A program made the position numbers and the translations under genes. The notes under the pieces are model-generated. The model was not told the DNA's origin, ran no database searches, and saw nothing but the letters and a program-made list of their open reading frames with translations. Below, one piece after another: positions 32,613 through 43,641 of a stretch of DNA of 64,000 nt (its first letter is position 1; each line of letters begins with the position of its first letter). This stretch comes from Arion vulgaris (Eukaryota > Mollusca > Gastropoda > Stylommatophora > Arionidae). The stretch covers positions 59,426,616 to 59,490,615 of the forward strand of contig CM036756.1 in the NCBI GenBank assembly GCA_020796225.1. Reading direction: 5' to 3'.

Positions 32613-32968
32613 AGTAAGTATGAACCACCATATACGAGGTGAGCTCGGGGGAACTCACCAGAAGTCTGACGCTGAAAGGCATTACAAGAGCAGCTGAAAG
32701 AAAGAGAAAACAGTAGTTTTGTATTTGTGTCTGTGCGTTTCGCGCTCGCTCACATCTCACATATAACATACCAGACAAGCTAAATAATGGTCTATTTACA
32801 AAATCAAAGATCAGACGATAAATACCACAGTCTGTATGCATATATTTAATCTGCATTAAATATCTAAGCCTTTTGTCTCAAGACGGACTTAAATTGTCAT
32901 TTATGTATCACAACATTTATTGAGCAGTCATGCATAGTCATCGGAATTCAGAGTCATACTAAACAAGA
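32613..32968. other. Unassigned sequence
   Basis: No feature recognised. Confidence 0.5.
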
Positions 32969-33199
32969 TGCGTCTGGGTGAATGGATTAGAGCGCAGCTG
33001 CCATGCGAGAGACCCGTGTTCAATCCACGGTAAGGCCAAAGATTGTTTTCTGTTGTGGACATAAGAGAATAATCCTACGATGAACAGCTTCGTGGCGACT
33101 GCACTAGCCATGATGCCATTACATTCCTCATGCTCACGTCCTACTTGTCCGACGCCGCCCTAAAAAGCAGTACTACGTGCAGTAAAGTTTGTTTTTTTA
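32969..33199 (+). mobile_element. tRNA-derived SINE, family D
   Basis: Head CGTCTGGGTGAATGGATTAG (box A-like) and GTGTTCAATCCACGG (box B). Body GCGACTGCACTAGCCATGATG, end GCAGTAAAGTTTG plus T-run. Copies at 42366-42596, 48855-48995 (tail part) and 51695-51806 (head part, minus). Confidence 0.85.
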
Positions 33200-33303
33200 A
33201 TGACTAATCTAAAGTAAACAGCTCACATCAGGATACAGTGGAAAGACATGGTCAGATGAATTTATCACAAGTCTTTGGTATGTCTGATTTAACCGTGATG
33301 GTT

Positions 33304-33557
33304 TTCCTCTTCTTCTTCTTTGCGTTCGTTCTTTACAACCAATTTTAATCACTCTTTGTGATATGTTTGATCTTTGCCAAGAACGTGTATACTTGCACAT
33401 TGGTTTGGTAGACCCTAATAGCATAGACTTTACACGTTTAGGACACATGCATCCGATTTCAGCCGAACCTCCTTAGTCGCCTCTTACGACATGTGTAGCA
33501 GGTAATAGTGGTTCTATTCTTTACACCCCAAATTTGGGCCCCGGTAACCACTCGGGC
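33304..33557. mobile_element. SINE-like element family B, full copy
   Basis: Flanked by AACCGTGATGGTT (33291-33303) and AACGATGATGGTT (33559-33571), a slightly diverged target duplication. Confidence 0.88.
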
Positions 33558-33639
33558 GAACGATGATGGTTGAGTACAGTGGAGAGTCATAATCAGACTG
33601 CATTATCACCGGTTTTCAGTTTATGTTGGTAAATGGTGA

Positions 33640-34780
33640 TATTTTGTATAGTCTGCGGCTTGTCGAAGTTGGTGAAGATGATAATTGTGTAGTCTTTGGT
33701 TTGTCGAAGTTGGTGAAGATGATAATTGTATAGTCTACAGTCTGTCTAAGTTCGTGAAGATGATAGTCGTTGGTTTGTCTAAGTTGATGAAGATGATAGT
33801 TGTGTAGTCTTTAGTTTGTCTAAGTTAGTGAAGATGATAGTTGTATAGTCTTTGGTTTGTCTAAGTTAGTGAAGATGATAGTTGTATAGTCTTACAGTTG
33901 TCTAAGTTCGTGAAGATGATAGTTGTGTAGTCTTTAGTTTGTCTAAGTTAGTGAAGATGATAGTTGTGTAGTCTTTAGTCTGTCTAAGTTCGTGAAGATG
34001 ATAAGTTGTTAGTCTTTGGTTTGTCTAAGTGGTGAAGATGATAGTTGTATAGTCTTAAGTTTGTCTAAGTTGTGAAGATGATAGTCGTGTAGTCTTTAGT
34101 TTGTCTAAGTTGGTGAAGATGATAATTGTGTAGTCTTTGGTTTGTCTAAGTTAGTGAAGATGATAGTTGTGTAGTCTTTAGTTTGTCTAAGTTAGTGAAG
34201 ATGATAATTGTGTAGTCTTTAGTTTGTCTAAGTTAGTGAAGATGATAATTGTGTAGTCTTTAGTTTGTCTAAGTTGGTGAAGATGATAGTTGTATAGTCT
34301 TTAGTTTGTCTAAGTTAGTGAAGATGATAATTGTGTAGTCTTTAGTTTGTCTAAGTTGGTGAAGATGATAATTGTGTAGTCTTTAGTTTGTCTAAGTTAG
34401 TGAAGATGATAATTGTATAGTCTTTGGTTTGTCTAAGTTAGTGAAGATGATAATTGTGTAGTCTTTGGTTTGTCTAAGTTGGTGAAGATGATAATTGTAT
34501 AGTCTTTGGTTTGTCTAAGTTGGTGAAGATGATAGTTGTGTAGTCTTTAGTTTGTCTAAGTTGGTGAAGATGATAGTTGTATAGTCTGTCTAAGTTGATG
34601 AAGATGATAGTCTTTGGTTTGTCTAAGTTGGTGAAGATGATAGTTGTATAGTCTACAGTCTGTCTAAGTTAGTGAAGATGATAGTCTTTGGTATGTCTAA
34701 GTTGGTGAAGATGATAGTCTTTGGTATGTCTAAGTTGGTGAAGATGAAAGTTGTATAGTCTACAGTCTGTCTAAGCTAGG
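33640..34780. repeat. 41-bp minisatellite, nearly 30 units
   Basis: The unit starts GTAGTCTTTAGTTTGTCTAA and continues GTTAGTGAAGATGATAATTGT. Shorter units lacking the TTGTATAG segment occur at both ends. The common alternations (TTAGTG/TTGGTG, AATT/AGTT) run in blocks. Unlike the 27- and 42-bp arrays it leaves no long open frame. Confidence 0.95.
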
Positions 34781-34789
34781 GGAAAGGAT

Positions 34790-35216
34790 GGGCGAAGTCG
34801 TCAGTCTATCTAACCTGATATTATCAGAGTACAATGAATAGACCATCAGACTATTTTATCACCAGTTCTAAGAATGATATTTGTAAACAGTTCCATACAC
34901 AACCGTTAAATTGACATCAGCACTAATGTCGTTTTCTCAGTTTTTTCAAAGAGGCTTTAACAGCAGTGCACTTGCACGTCTCGTAAATTGTGCGATGTTG
35001 CATGAGAACATGGGACAATAAAAATGATTTGAAGATTAAAGATGAGACTCATTAGAAAAAAACAAAATTGTTTGGCCGGAAATTGAACCAGATGAGATCA
35101 GGATTGATCCCCTTCATGGATGGATGTTTTATTTGAGTTTGATATCTTCTTTTTATGCTTCGTGTAGTTTTTAAATTATCAGCCATTTGTTATCGATAAA
35201 AGAGAAGACTGCAGTA
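34790..35216. other. Unassigned sequence
   Basis: No feature recognised. Confidence 0.5.
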
Positions 35217-35520
35217 AAATTATGTAGCAATGGCGAAACACGTAAAAAAAAAAATTCGTACCAACGCGAAGCACGTAAAAACAAAAACTGTAGCAATGGC
35301 GAAGCACGTAAAAACAAAAACTGTGTAGCAATGTCGAAGCACGTAAAAACAAAAACTATGTAGCAATGGCGAAGCACGAAAACAAAAACTGTAGCAATGA
35401 CGAAGCACGTAAATACAAAAACTATGTAGCAATGTCGAAGCACGTAAAAACAAAAACTGTGTAGCAATGTCGAAGCACGTAAACACAAAACCTATGTAGC
35501 AATGGCGAAGGTTGTAAAAA
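35217..35520. repeat. ~34-bp minisatellite derived from family I end
   Basis: About nine units of GTAGCAATGGCGAAGCACGT plus AAAAACAAAAACTGT, with length variants. The unit equals the terminal segment of family I (36512-36555: TGTAGAATGGCGAAACACGT then AATAACAAAGTACTGTAG), and the array runs directly into a family I copy. Confidence 0.92.
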
Positions 35521-35700
35521 CAAAGTACTGCAGTTTTACAAAAAACAATAAAAATACACAACAACGTTTTGACGAAAAGGCCTTTATGAAGCAAAGGATA
35601 CAATAAAGTGAAGAAATTCACTTCTTACATGACACAGAACATATAGAATCAGACAATACATTCCTAACGGCTCTAAGAATACCATTTGTTGCACCCCTTA
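35521..35700. mobile_element. Interspersed repeat family I
   Basis: Continues from the last array unit: AAAGTACTGCAGTTTTACAA, ACAATAAAAATACAC, CAACGTTTTGACG, AAAGGCCTTTATGAAGCAAA. Same order as in the 36.5 kb element. Confidence 0.8.
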
Positions 35701-35797
35701 TTCCTTCACTGCCTTCCCTCCTCAGGTCTGCTAAAACTGTTTTCTGTAACACGATAGCATTTCTAAATGGTGTCAATAATGGGTTTAAAAACTAGTA

Positions 35798-36072
35798 TCT
35801 TCTTCTTCTTCTTGTTGGAACGCTCCTTATTGGATACTTGTTAACCACTTTGTGTGATGTGTATGTGATCTGAGACTAAGAACGATTGTACGTTGTGTCA
35901 GTTATGCGTCTACAATTAGGCCAGCACATCCGATTTCTGCGATGCTTTTTATTTACTAAGGTAGCTTTCCTATGTCCTACTTCAGACGCCTTTTACTACA
36001 TGCCTTGTAGGTTGCAGTAGTACTGTTCTTTACTTTCATTGCGGGCCCTTGCACAACACGCGCGAGATTTAC
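35798..36072. mobile_element. SINE-like element family A, full copy
   Basis: Starts in a TTC tract and GGAACGCTCCTTATTGG, ends GCACAACACGCGCG. AACTAGT flanks both sides (35791-35797, 36073-36079). Confidence 0.85.
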
Positions 36073-36173
36073 AACTAGTGTTAAATGAGATGTCCATAGT
36101 AAACCTGGAGAAGAACAGTGGAAAAGAGAGATGAAAGATTGTAGCTTGACGTCGGAAACAATTCTTAGAAATA

Positions 36174-36305
36174 GATGGGAGTTTCTGTGACGTAGAGGCT
36201 AGCTGCTCGTCTCTCGTTAAAAAGGTACTCGCTTTGCTCCCTCGTGGAGCCATTGGGATATTTTTCCAGACATTCCTGATCTCAGTGTAGAGTTCATAAT
36301 AGCCA
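36174..36305 (+). mobile_element. tRNA-derived SINE, family E, 5' part
   Basis: TTTCTGTGACGTAGAGGCTA head, TTTGCTCCCTCGTGGAGCC, and CTGATCTCAGTGTAGAG before the match fades. Confidence 0.75.
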
Positions 36306-36504
36306 TCTCTGATCCGATCTCTTTATTACCTAGAACAATCTCAGTGAAGTAGACTATCACTGTATCAACGGTGAGTTTCCAGATGTCATTTTCAAGATGG
36401 TGAAAATGTATGTACGAATTTTAAGTAAAATAAATATTTCTTTAAAATGTTGCCCTGACAGCGACTTTACAACCTTCTCTTATAAACGATATAAGGGAAG
36501 ACTG

Positions 36505-36955
36505 CAGTAAAACTATGTAGAATGGCGAAACACGTAATAACAAAGTACTGTAGTTTTACCAAATAATAAAAACAGTGACAGTGCATAGCAACGTTTCGAC
36601 AAAAGGCCTTTATGAATGAAGCAAACTATACAACAGGAGTGACGAATTTCACAGAATACTACATGTAGTGCGCTGTGAAATTCGTCACTCCTGTTGTATA
36701 GTTTGTATAGTCTATGTATACATAGAGACCACGACAGACATTCCAATAGTCCTAAAAATGACTGTTTTTCATTCATTTTTAGGACTGTTGGAATGTCTGT
36801 CGTGGTCTGTGTGTAGTGTGCTGTGTAATTCGTCACTCCTGTTGTATCATTTGCTTGATAAAGGTCTTTTGGTCGAAACGTTGCTGTGTATTGTCATTGT
36901 TTATAATATTTTGTAAAATTACATTACATCGTTATTATGTGTTTCGCCAACCTTC
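36505..36955. mobile_element. Foldback element, family I, with nested inverted repeats
   Basis: Outer arms 36515-36640 and 36820-36950 are inverted copies (TGGCGAAACACGTAATAAC at left, GTTATTATGTGTTTCGCCA at right; CAACGTTTCGAC versus GTCGAAACGTTG). Inside, a second pair (GAGTGACGAATTTCACAG / CTGTGAAATTCGTCACTC) and a third pair (ACCACGACAGACATTCCA / TGGAATGTCTGTCGTGGT) nest. Non-coding; likely a non-autonomous DNA element. Confidence 0.85.
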
Positions 36956-37228
36956 TCTTAACGATTTTCAACTGTTTCATAGGGTTTCTTTACATGCTCA
37001 ACTTTAACACGTTCTTACATTTCGTCTCCGATAGGACTAGGAACTTTATCTCACCTACATTGAGATTGGTGATCTATAGAACAAAATCGCTCCACACGAT
37101 GGACGAACCTAGTACCTTTGGAGTCAGAGCCGAGCTCAATAAACGTCACATACCTCCAACAATGAAAAATACATTAAAATAAATATAATATATTACTCTG
37201 AAAGGCATCTGATATTTCACTCGCTAGA
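36956..37228. other. Unassigned sequence
   Basis: No feature recognised apart from a possible short decayed retroelement piece. Confidence 0.4.
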
Positions 37229-37460
37229 AAAATTAGGTGGCGTCTGTGGCTTAGGGGATAGTGACTCGGTTGACGTTCTGAGTTCGAATCAAGCTGAGGA
37301 TAGCTTGGTTGCAAATTGTTTCGCGCGTATTTTTACAAAAGTACGATGGTTCCACCCGTTCAGAAAGCAATGGCAAACTACTGAACGTAATAATGCCTAG
37401 AAAAATCACAAACAGCGTTGATTCGCAAAGTCCTGTAAAGGATATGCAATTAACTTTTTT
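37229..37460 (+). mobile_element. tRNA-derived SINE, family G
   Basis: Head GGTGGCGTCTGTGGCTTAGG, box B-like GAGTTCGAATCAAGC, body CGTTCAGAAAGCAATGGCAA, end GCAATTAACTTTTTTT. Confidence 0.86.
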
Positions 37461-38060
37461 TTAGAAAAATCAACAATAGCAAAATAGTGAAAAATATCAA
37501 TATTATATTTCGTCTAAGACTCTATGACAACTATATTAAAATAGCATAATGAATATCGCATTAGCAAAGTGGTTATATACAAAACGATATGACCAACAGT
37601 TAGACGTAGGCTTTTTCCTCGAGTCAGAATACTTGAAAACCACGAGGAGCTATCGAGTTCTCTTTATTGCTTTTTTATACGAGACTGATCGATAAACCGT
37701 AAAGGAATATTCTTGGTAAAATGAATTCCTTGTCGGCAAATGTGTGAACCATCCAGAAACTCCCCAGACTTTTCTTATGCTATTTTTCACAGATTAAAAA
37801 TCAATATTATAGGAAAAATATAATCAGATATAAATTAATGTTAATGCTCGTATCATCCAAAATTAATGCCAGCTTCCCTTGCAGGATCGATTAATTGCTT
37901 GTTTTCAATAAGCACCGGAACTTTGTCTACGGATGGCTGCTTCTGTTCTTGATGTAAAGATATTAGGAGATGTCTGGCTAGAAGAAATAAAAAAAATGTA
38001 TGCGGTCAGAAAGATTAAATAGTGCATAAATGGGAAGCTTGAAGACTGACTAACTCACCT
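37461..38060. other. Unassigned AT-rich sequence
   Basis: No feature recognised. Confidence 0.5.
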
Positions 38061-38064
38061 GAGT

Positions 38065-39900
38065 TAATAGTAATGATAGCCGTCGATCGCAAGCGATGAT
38101 GACAACAGCCTCAGATGTGTGCTGTTGCACTTCTCTGGTGTGTTCGGAGGTGACTGTAGAGTCCAATCCTAGAACACAATCTCATACCACAGGTGGGGCA
38201 TACATGATCGAGATTAGACATGTGGGTGTTGTGTGTACTGTTTTTTTCGCTCGGCTCGTATTTTTTTCTCTCAACGGCACTTCGATTCTCAGTTATTCGA
38301 GCTCCTTTTGTGTTACAGAGCCACACTTGGCGATCTTGCGCCAGGGATTCCCAGCACCATGTGTTCTAGACCTCTCCTCCTCATCACATGTCCGAAAAAT
38401 GATGACTGCCTCTTTCTTATATTGATAATAAGCTTTTTCTGTGTCTTGATCTCATTCAACACCTCAACATTAGTCATTTTAGCAGTCCATGGGATTCTCA
38501 TCATTCTTCTGTAAAACCACATCTATGTGGCCCTCAGAGATTTTTCGATCTGTGTGTTCATTGTCCATGACTCGCATCCGTATGTCGGTATTCGTTCTAT
38601 GTAGCACTGAATAACTTGCATTCTGATAGCAACTAACAAGGACTTGTTGCAGATAATGTTTCTCATTTTCAGGAACGATGTTTTTGCTTGTCCTATTCTG
38701 CTCTTTGCGGCATCTGAATCTGATGTTACCAGGACTCGAAGTATTTAAATTGCCACACTTGCATTAACTCAGTCCCATTTACTGTGATAGTGCATTTTGA
38801 CACAATTTGCTTTTTTGATATGATGAAAACTTATGTCTTCTTAATATTCAGACTGAGTCCTTTGTTGGTACTTTTTGTCACAAGTCGTCTATATAAGTTT
38901 CTAACCTCCAGCGGCTTACGTGGATATACTGTCCTGGGCATGCGGGTGTTTACGATAATGAGAGAGCGGACAGGCTTGCATCAACAGCATCGATTGTTGG
39001 GGAGTTGAAGATGGATAAGGGGATATTCTTCGGTCTCTTCGCGACTCTCTGTTGGATGAGGACACTAAAATCGATGTTGAATCGATCAAGCGATTTAAGC
39101 AGTTTGGAGTTACCCGTTATTCAAGTCGAACTGGATGCCTGAGAGGCAGAGTGAGAGGTGTGTTTAATCAGCGAGCCACAGGAACCATCAGTATGCATAC
39201 TTTTCGATATCTGTTGGGGAGACTGAGCACCTATGGGTCTGCCCGAAGTACAATGACGTCAGTTTAGTAACCAATAACAAGTCACAACCTTATAAACGAA
39301 TTTCTGGAGCTCCATTTCATTTCTTGCTATTAAGACAGTATCATCAGCGTATCTCATGTTATTTATGGTATGTCCTCCTACAGCTATTCCAGCAAATATC
39401 TTTTATAGACCTAAAATGCTTTCACAATACAGTGAGAACAGGTCTGGTGATAATACACATCCTTGTCTAAAACCCTTTTGATCTTCTGGAAAGTTCCTAT
39501 CTTTTTGTCTATTCTTATAGCTGCTGTTTGCTGCCAATATATGTTCTGAATGACTCTTATATCTTTGCTGTCAATGTTTAAGCTCTCTAACAATTTTGAA
39601 AGTTCGTGATGGTTTACGTTGTCGAACGTCTTGGTGTAGTCTATAAAGCACAAGGATAGATCTGTTTTTACTTCTGTTGATCTTTCTATTAGTATTCTTA
39701 GGATATATATATATAGCGTTGCTAGTGCGATTGCCTTCAACAAATCCATACTGTTCATCACTGATGTATGGTCTTATACTGCTTCTCATCCTTCTCATCA
39801 TTATCCTCAGTAGTATCTTTGTTAAATGGCTCATAAGACTGATAGTGCGGTGATCTTCTCATTCGACTGCTCTTGATTTCTTCGGCAAAGTTATAAATTT
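38065..39900 (-). pseudogene. LINE copy, family L-A: RT domain to zinc-finger end, with nested insertion
   Basis: From the right on the minus strand: PYISDEQYGFVEGNRTSNAI, ERSTEVKTDLSLCFIDYTKT (the first catalytic Asp lies in CFIDYTKTFD), then MRYADDTVLIARNEMELQ at about 39300-39370, the YADD catalytic box. After an inserted RNase H fragment (38905-39295) it continues with MWFYRRMMRIPWTAKMTN, INIRKRQSSFFGHVMRRRGL and ends with HVCPTCGMRLCSRIGLYSHL, a C2H2 finger. Several frameshifts and a short TA insertion at 39703 make it inactive; the endonuclease part is missing. An intact relative would supply RT for target-primed reverse transcription. Confidence 0.9.
38905..39295 (+). pseudogene. LINE RNase H remnant (family L-F) nested in L-A
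   Basis: The frame reads WIYCPGHAGVYDNERADRLA, the final RNase H motif, then SIVGELKMDKGDILRSLRDS, LDEDTKIDVESIKRFKQFGV and VRGVFNQRATGTISMHTFRY. Its strand is opposite to the host L-A copy, which resumes on both sides. Confidence 0.87.
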
Positions 39901-40335
39901 CACCGAGTATCCCCCGATATAAGTGGACACCTCTGATGTTGGTCAGAGAGGGACACTCACTTGTCCTGATAACCCCAAATGGTTGTCCAATATGGAGAAT
40001 AACTCATCATGTGGATGTAGAAAGCAAGGGAAATAACCACATTATTTTCCCAAGATAAATGAATGGATCAACACAAATCGAAAACAGCGAAAGATGTTAT
40101 ATGGAGTTCCATTGTGACTGTCTCGTCCGGTAGGGATAATCATGAGCTACAGATGATACCCGATCGTCATCCAGCTACTGTTAGCAAAATTAAGATTAGT
40201 ATGTGCACAAACAGTATAAACGGATGTGTGGGGATCATGTAGTCTCATTGTTTAAAATAGACTGTCACAGCTCATGAACCCGATATTGTATTGATCACAT
40301 CACTTTGCATGTTCAAAGAGATAACCAGGGCAGAG
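39901..40335. other. Unassigned sequence
   Basis: No motif recognised. Confidence 0.5.
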
Positions 40336-40339
40336 ATAA

Positions 40340-40690
40340 AGGAAGTCATCATCAAGTAGCTTGTCCCTTCCGGAACTTGACTCCCATGACAGCAGTCCTA
40401 AAAAAAAACTATGTTTTGTGCAGTAGACCGGCGACAGTATCAGTCATTCTCAGATCGTCAATGACATCTTGCGCCCATCGTTTTCTAGGTCTTCCTCTCA
40501 TTCTACTTCCATACACCATTCCCTCCAAAACTATCTTCTCTAGGCACTCATGTCGTTTGATGTGTCTGAAATATTTAATTTTCCTTGATTGTATGATCGT
40601 TAATAGTCAACTCTCTTGAATATCAAGCTGTTGCAGAACTGTAGCATTTGTTCTTTTCTCTGTCCATGATATTATAAGTACACTTCTGTA
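40340..40690 (-). pseudogene. LINE C-terminal remnant, family L-C
   Basis: Minus strand: KYFRHIKRHECLEKIVLEGM, VYGSRMRGRPRKRWAQDVID, DLRMTD, with a frameshift at the A-run near 40400. Upstream part shows an HGQRK-type stretch. Confidence 0.8.
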
Positions 40691-40734
40691 GCATTTGCAT
40701 TCTAAGACATTAATGACCTTAACCACATATTGAA

Positions 40735-40975
40735 GAGATGATTATCGTAACCACATAAATGATCAAAGAATAGCAAAGCAGGCATTGAAATAGGAGGCAA
40801 CGGGTTCAAGAAAGAATTGACGCTGTATGGAAACCTCGGATCGATCTTTGCTGAGAGAGCCGAGAAATATCTGACTCAATTCCATGGAAGAGATTGAGCA
40901 AGTTGCCCAGGATAGAACGGTATGGAGAAATTATTTGCAGGCACTGTGTAACGTATTATGGTAAGAAAGGAATAC
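40735..40975 (+). pseudogene. LINE 3' end, family L-E
   Basis: Parallels 4395-4625: AATGATCAAAGAATAGCAAA, CAGGCATTGAAAT, TTGCTGAGAGAGC, AAGAGATTGAGCAAGTTGCC and GTAACGTATTATGGTA. Frameshifted. Confidence 0.82.
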
Positions 40976-41588
40976 ATATATAATTATGTATATAATTTGA
41001 AGAAATCTAACTTTAACCACATATTGAAGAGAGGATTACCGTAACCATATAACAGAAAGTAGTCTACATCATATGTTGTCAAAAATATACACCTAGACAG
41101 ATCTTCAATAGAAAGTAGATATAATCTAGATAAATCTACATTTAGATTTTGTAGCCATACATGTCAATCGACAGTTGTTTCTCTACCATATTGTATGCAC
41201 CCGTCTCAAGTTGCAAAATATTTTAATCGCACACACGCCTTCTGCGTGAAGGGATGGATCCATGTCCCTTAGCAAATTCTAGATAGTCTGCCGATCCATA
41301 TGTATATTTGCAAGGAAACCGAATTAACATATTATATTGTCGTGTTCCTCTCCTGGGACTTCTGTTGTAAATAAATTGCAGTATCAATGACAATGCCCTT
41401 TACGTGCTGTATCTATAGACTAACTGTAATGTGTCTGAATGTATTTTGTAATGTTATTCCTGCACCTTTCGACCTGCTTTCGAAATATAGCCAGTTTTTG
41501 TTGTTATCTTGTATTATTTGTTTGTTTGTTTGTTTGTTTATGTTGCAGCTTAGACTCTTTGTTGTCTGTTCCTTTCTTATTCTTTTCT
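40976..41588. other. Unassigned sequence
   Basis: No feature recognised; (TTTG)n short run at 41519-41540. Confidence 0.5.
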
Positions 41589-41589
41589 A

Positions 41590-41702
41590 TAATCCTGATT
41601 TACATCACAGCGTCAGGATAAGAATGGATTTCTAGAGCGAGTTTTTGTGTGCACTTCATAAACAGCGTCTTTCGTCGTCTCTGTTGTTATCTCTGAGGAC
41701 CT
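41590..41702 (-). pseudogene. LINE 3' end shared with 6374 and 48640
   Basis: CACAGCGTCAGGAT, GTGCACTTCATAAAC, AGCGTCTTTCGTCGTCTCTG match the 3' parts of the 6374-6610 copy. Confidence 0.6.
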
Positions 41703-41739
41703 TTTCGTGGACGGCTATTTGTTATATATTGATTAAAAG

Positions 41740-41950
41740 ATGACATATTTTGGCCACATTAAACACCACAGCGGTTTAGAGACAAAGGTAATGGAAGGCA
41801 TGGTTCCTGGAATACGAGGTAGATGACGAGCAAGACGAAGGTGGCAGCGGTCATCAAAGAAACCTTGAACATGACGCTAGAAGAGGCAAGACAACTTGTA
41901 AGAGACAGAGAGCTTTCTAGGCGGGATGTGATGAATGGGACGTTCCGTAA
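41740..41950 (+). pseudogene. LINE C-terminal remnant, family L-C
   Basis: MTYFGHIKHHSGLETKVMEG and MVPGIRGR, then a stop and frameshift within the basic patch. Closest to the 7468 copy. Confidence 0.8.
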
Positions 41951-42049
41951 GTGACATACTACTACTTGATTGATTAGTTTTAGTTTAGACGTGATGTTGT
42001 GATCACATGACTTTTCATGTGACTTTGTTAGAAGTATCATACAGGACTA

Positions 42050-42297
42050 CCACTATATTGAGAGGTATGGTGGTCTGGGTTCAGCTCCCGCAATGCGCGT
42101 GGAATTTTTCCCGACCATGACGGCTCTCAGGTCGACCCAGCCTCAACTGGGTACCAGACATGCTCTGGGAAAGAAAGGCGGCCGGCGTGATGCTGACCAC
42201 ATCACACATGTGTGCCGACGGTCAATGAAAATACAGGCCTAACACTGTATTGACCTATATACCACGAGGTATGAAAGGGTTCCTGAACTTTTACTTA
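42050..42297 (+). mobile_element. tRNA-derived SINE, family F, head-truncated
   Basis: GGTGGTCTGGGTTCAGCTCC (box B-like), CGACGGCTCTCAGG-like block, GGCCGGCGTGATGCTGACC, end ACCACGAGGTATGAAAGGGT. Confidence 0.86.
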
Positions 42298-42365
42298 CAA
42301 CTATATTACGAAGCATTCCAAATGGTATGAAAACAGTTCTTGACTTTGTTTTTGTTTATTTTGGA

Positions 42366-42596
42366 GTGGAGCGTCTGGTCGAAATGGATTAGAGCGCGGC
42401 TCCCATGTGAGAAACCCAGGTTCAATCCACAGTAAGCCTAGGCGTTTTTTTTAATTTTGAGGGCATAAAGAAAACATCTGAGCAGTTTCGCGACGACTAC
42501 ACTAGCCATACGACCATTAAATTTCACAGGCTCATGTCTCTTCTGTCCTACACCGCTCAAAAAGTGGTATTACAGCCAGTAAGGACAGTTTTTTTC
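42366..42596 (+). mobile_element. tRNA-derived SINE, family D, full copy
   Basis: GCGTCTGGTCGAAATGGATT head, GGTTCAATCCACAG box B, CGACGACTACACTAGCCATA body, CAGTAAGGACAG plus T-run end. Confidence 0.88.
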
Positions 42597-42744
42597 TTCA
42601 TTTTTTCATCTTTTTTATAAATTCATTTTAGTTAATATATGCACGTGATGTCTACTTTCACGTTTAATTTGCACCGATTTTCCTTTGACTGTCTTCCATG
42701 TTACTTCCATGTTAGTCTAAAATGGTTTTAATAGGATGGTTTGA

Positions 42745-42968
42745 CTTAAATGAATCGGGTTTTCCCATATGGCGCGGTCACTGTCAGCAAAAATGAAACG
42801 CCACATGCCGAAAGTATTCCACAAAGCACGGCCTTTGTAGCTCAACCAACAATCCTAAGTGATCTATTGAAATAATGCACTGGTAAACAGAACGATGCTG
42901 TCCCGATTTGAATCCACGACATTTAGAACCAACGCTAAACCGCTAAACCACTTTACCGCAGAGACCCC
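42745..42968 (-). mobile_element. tRNA-derived SINE, family H
   Basis: On the minus strand a tRNA-like head (GTCTCTGCGGTAAAGTGG, then GTGGATTCAAATCGGG as box B). Body includes CCATATGGCGCGGTCACTG and CGCCACATGCCGAAAGTATT. Related copies at 2130 and 56315. Confidence 0.75.
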
Positions 42969-43039
42969 CCTCTCCTGGTGTTCACGTTAGTTGTTTTGTC
43001 TAAGAAAGAAGACAGCTTTAAACTTCCGAAATGTACGTA

Positions 43040-43250
43040 CAGCGTCTCTATGGCCAAGTGGTTAAGACGTTTGCCTGTCATAATGAAGGTTGTGGGTTCA
43101 TATCTGGACCAAGTAAATGTACAATTTTTCATGAGAACCCTGAGATTTTTTCTTGAGCTACGGTGTTGTGCTGTGTGGAGCACTCTCTGCTTATGGCGTG
43201 CCATATCTAACGACCGTGACGTAGTCATGTGGGGAAACCCGATGCAATGA
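43040..43250 (+). mobile_element. tRNA-derived SINE-like element (single copy here)
   Basis: Head TCTATGGCCAAGTGGTTAAG (box A-like) and GTGGGTTCATATCTGG (box B-like), followed by ~150 bp without tRNA similarity. No second copy was noticed, so the SINE assignment rests on the head only. Confidence 0.55.
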
Positions 43251-43264
43251 AGTAAATCCTCCGC

Positions 43265-43641
43265 ATTTAGACGTACATCGTTTGTTTAAACCAACGCTAA
43301 CATGTATTACTACTTTCACTATCGGAAATGCAGTCAGTGTCTGATAACGATTATTTAGACGTACATCGTTTGTTTAAACCAACGCTGACATGTATTACTA
43401 CTTTCACTATCGGAAATGCAGTCAGTGTCTGATAACGATTATTTAGACGTACATCGTTTGTTTAAACCAACGCTAACATGTATTACTACTTTCACTATCG
43501 GAAATGCAGTCAGTGTCTGATAACGATTATTTAGACGTACATCGTTTGTTTAAACCAACGCTAACATGTATTACTACTTTCACTATCGGAAATGCAATCT
43601 GTGTCTGATAACGATTATTTAGACTTACATCGTTTGTTTAA
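43265..43641. repeat. 88-bp tandem repeat, left part
   Basis: Four complete units beginning TTTAGACGTACATCGTTTGT and containing ATTACTACTTTCACTATCGG, 98-99 percent alike by eye, then the start of a fifth unit split by a piggyBac-type insertion. The rest of the fifth unit is at 44631-44703. Confidence 0.95.

Noticed and set aside
41387..41635. Small Leu/Phe/Cys-rich open frame as a secreted peptide
   Set aside because: It crosses a TTTG simple repeat and leads into a LINE 3' end; composition alone explains it.
43040..43110. Functional tRNA gene
   Set aside because: Box A and B are present but no acceptor stem pairing was found; it behaves like a SINE head.
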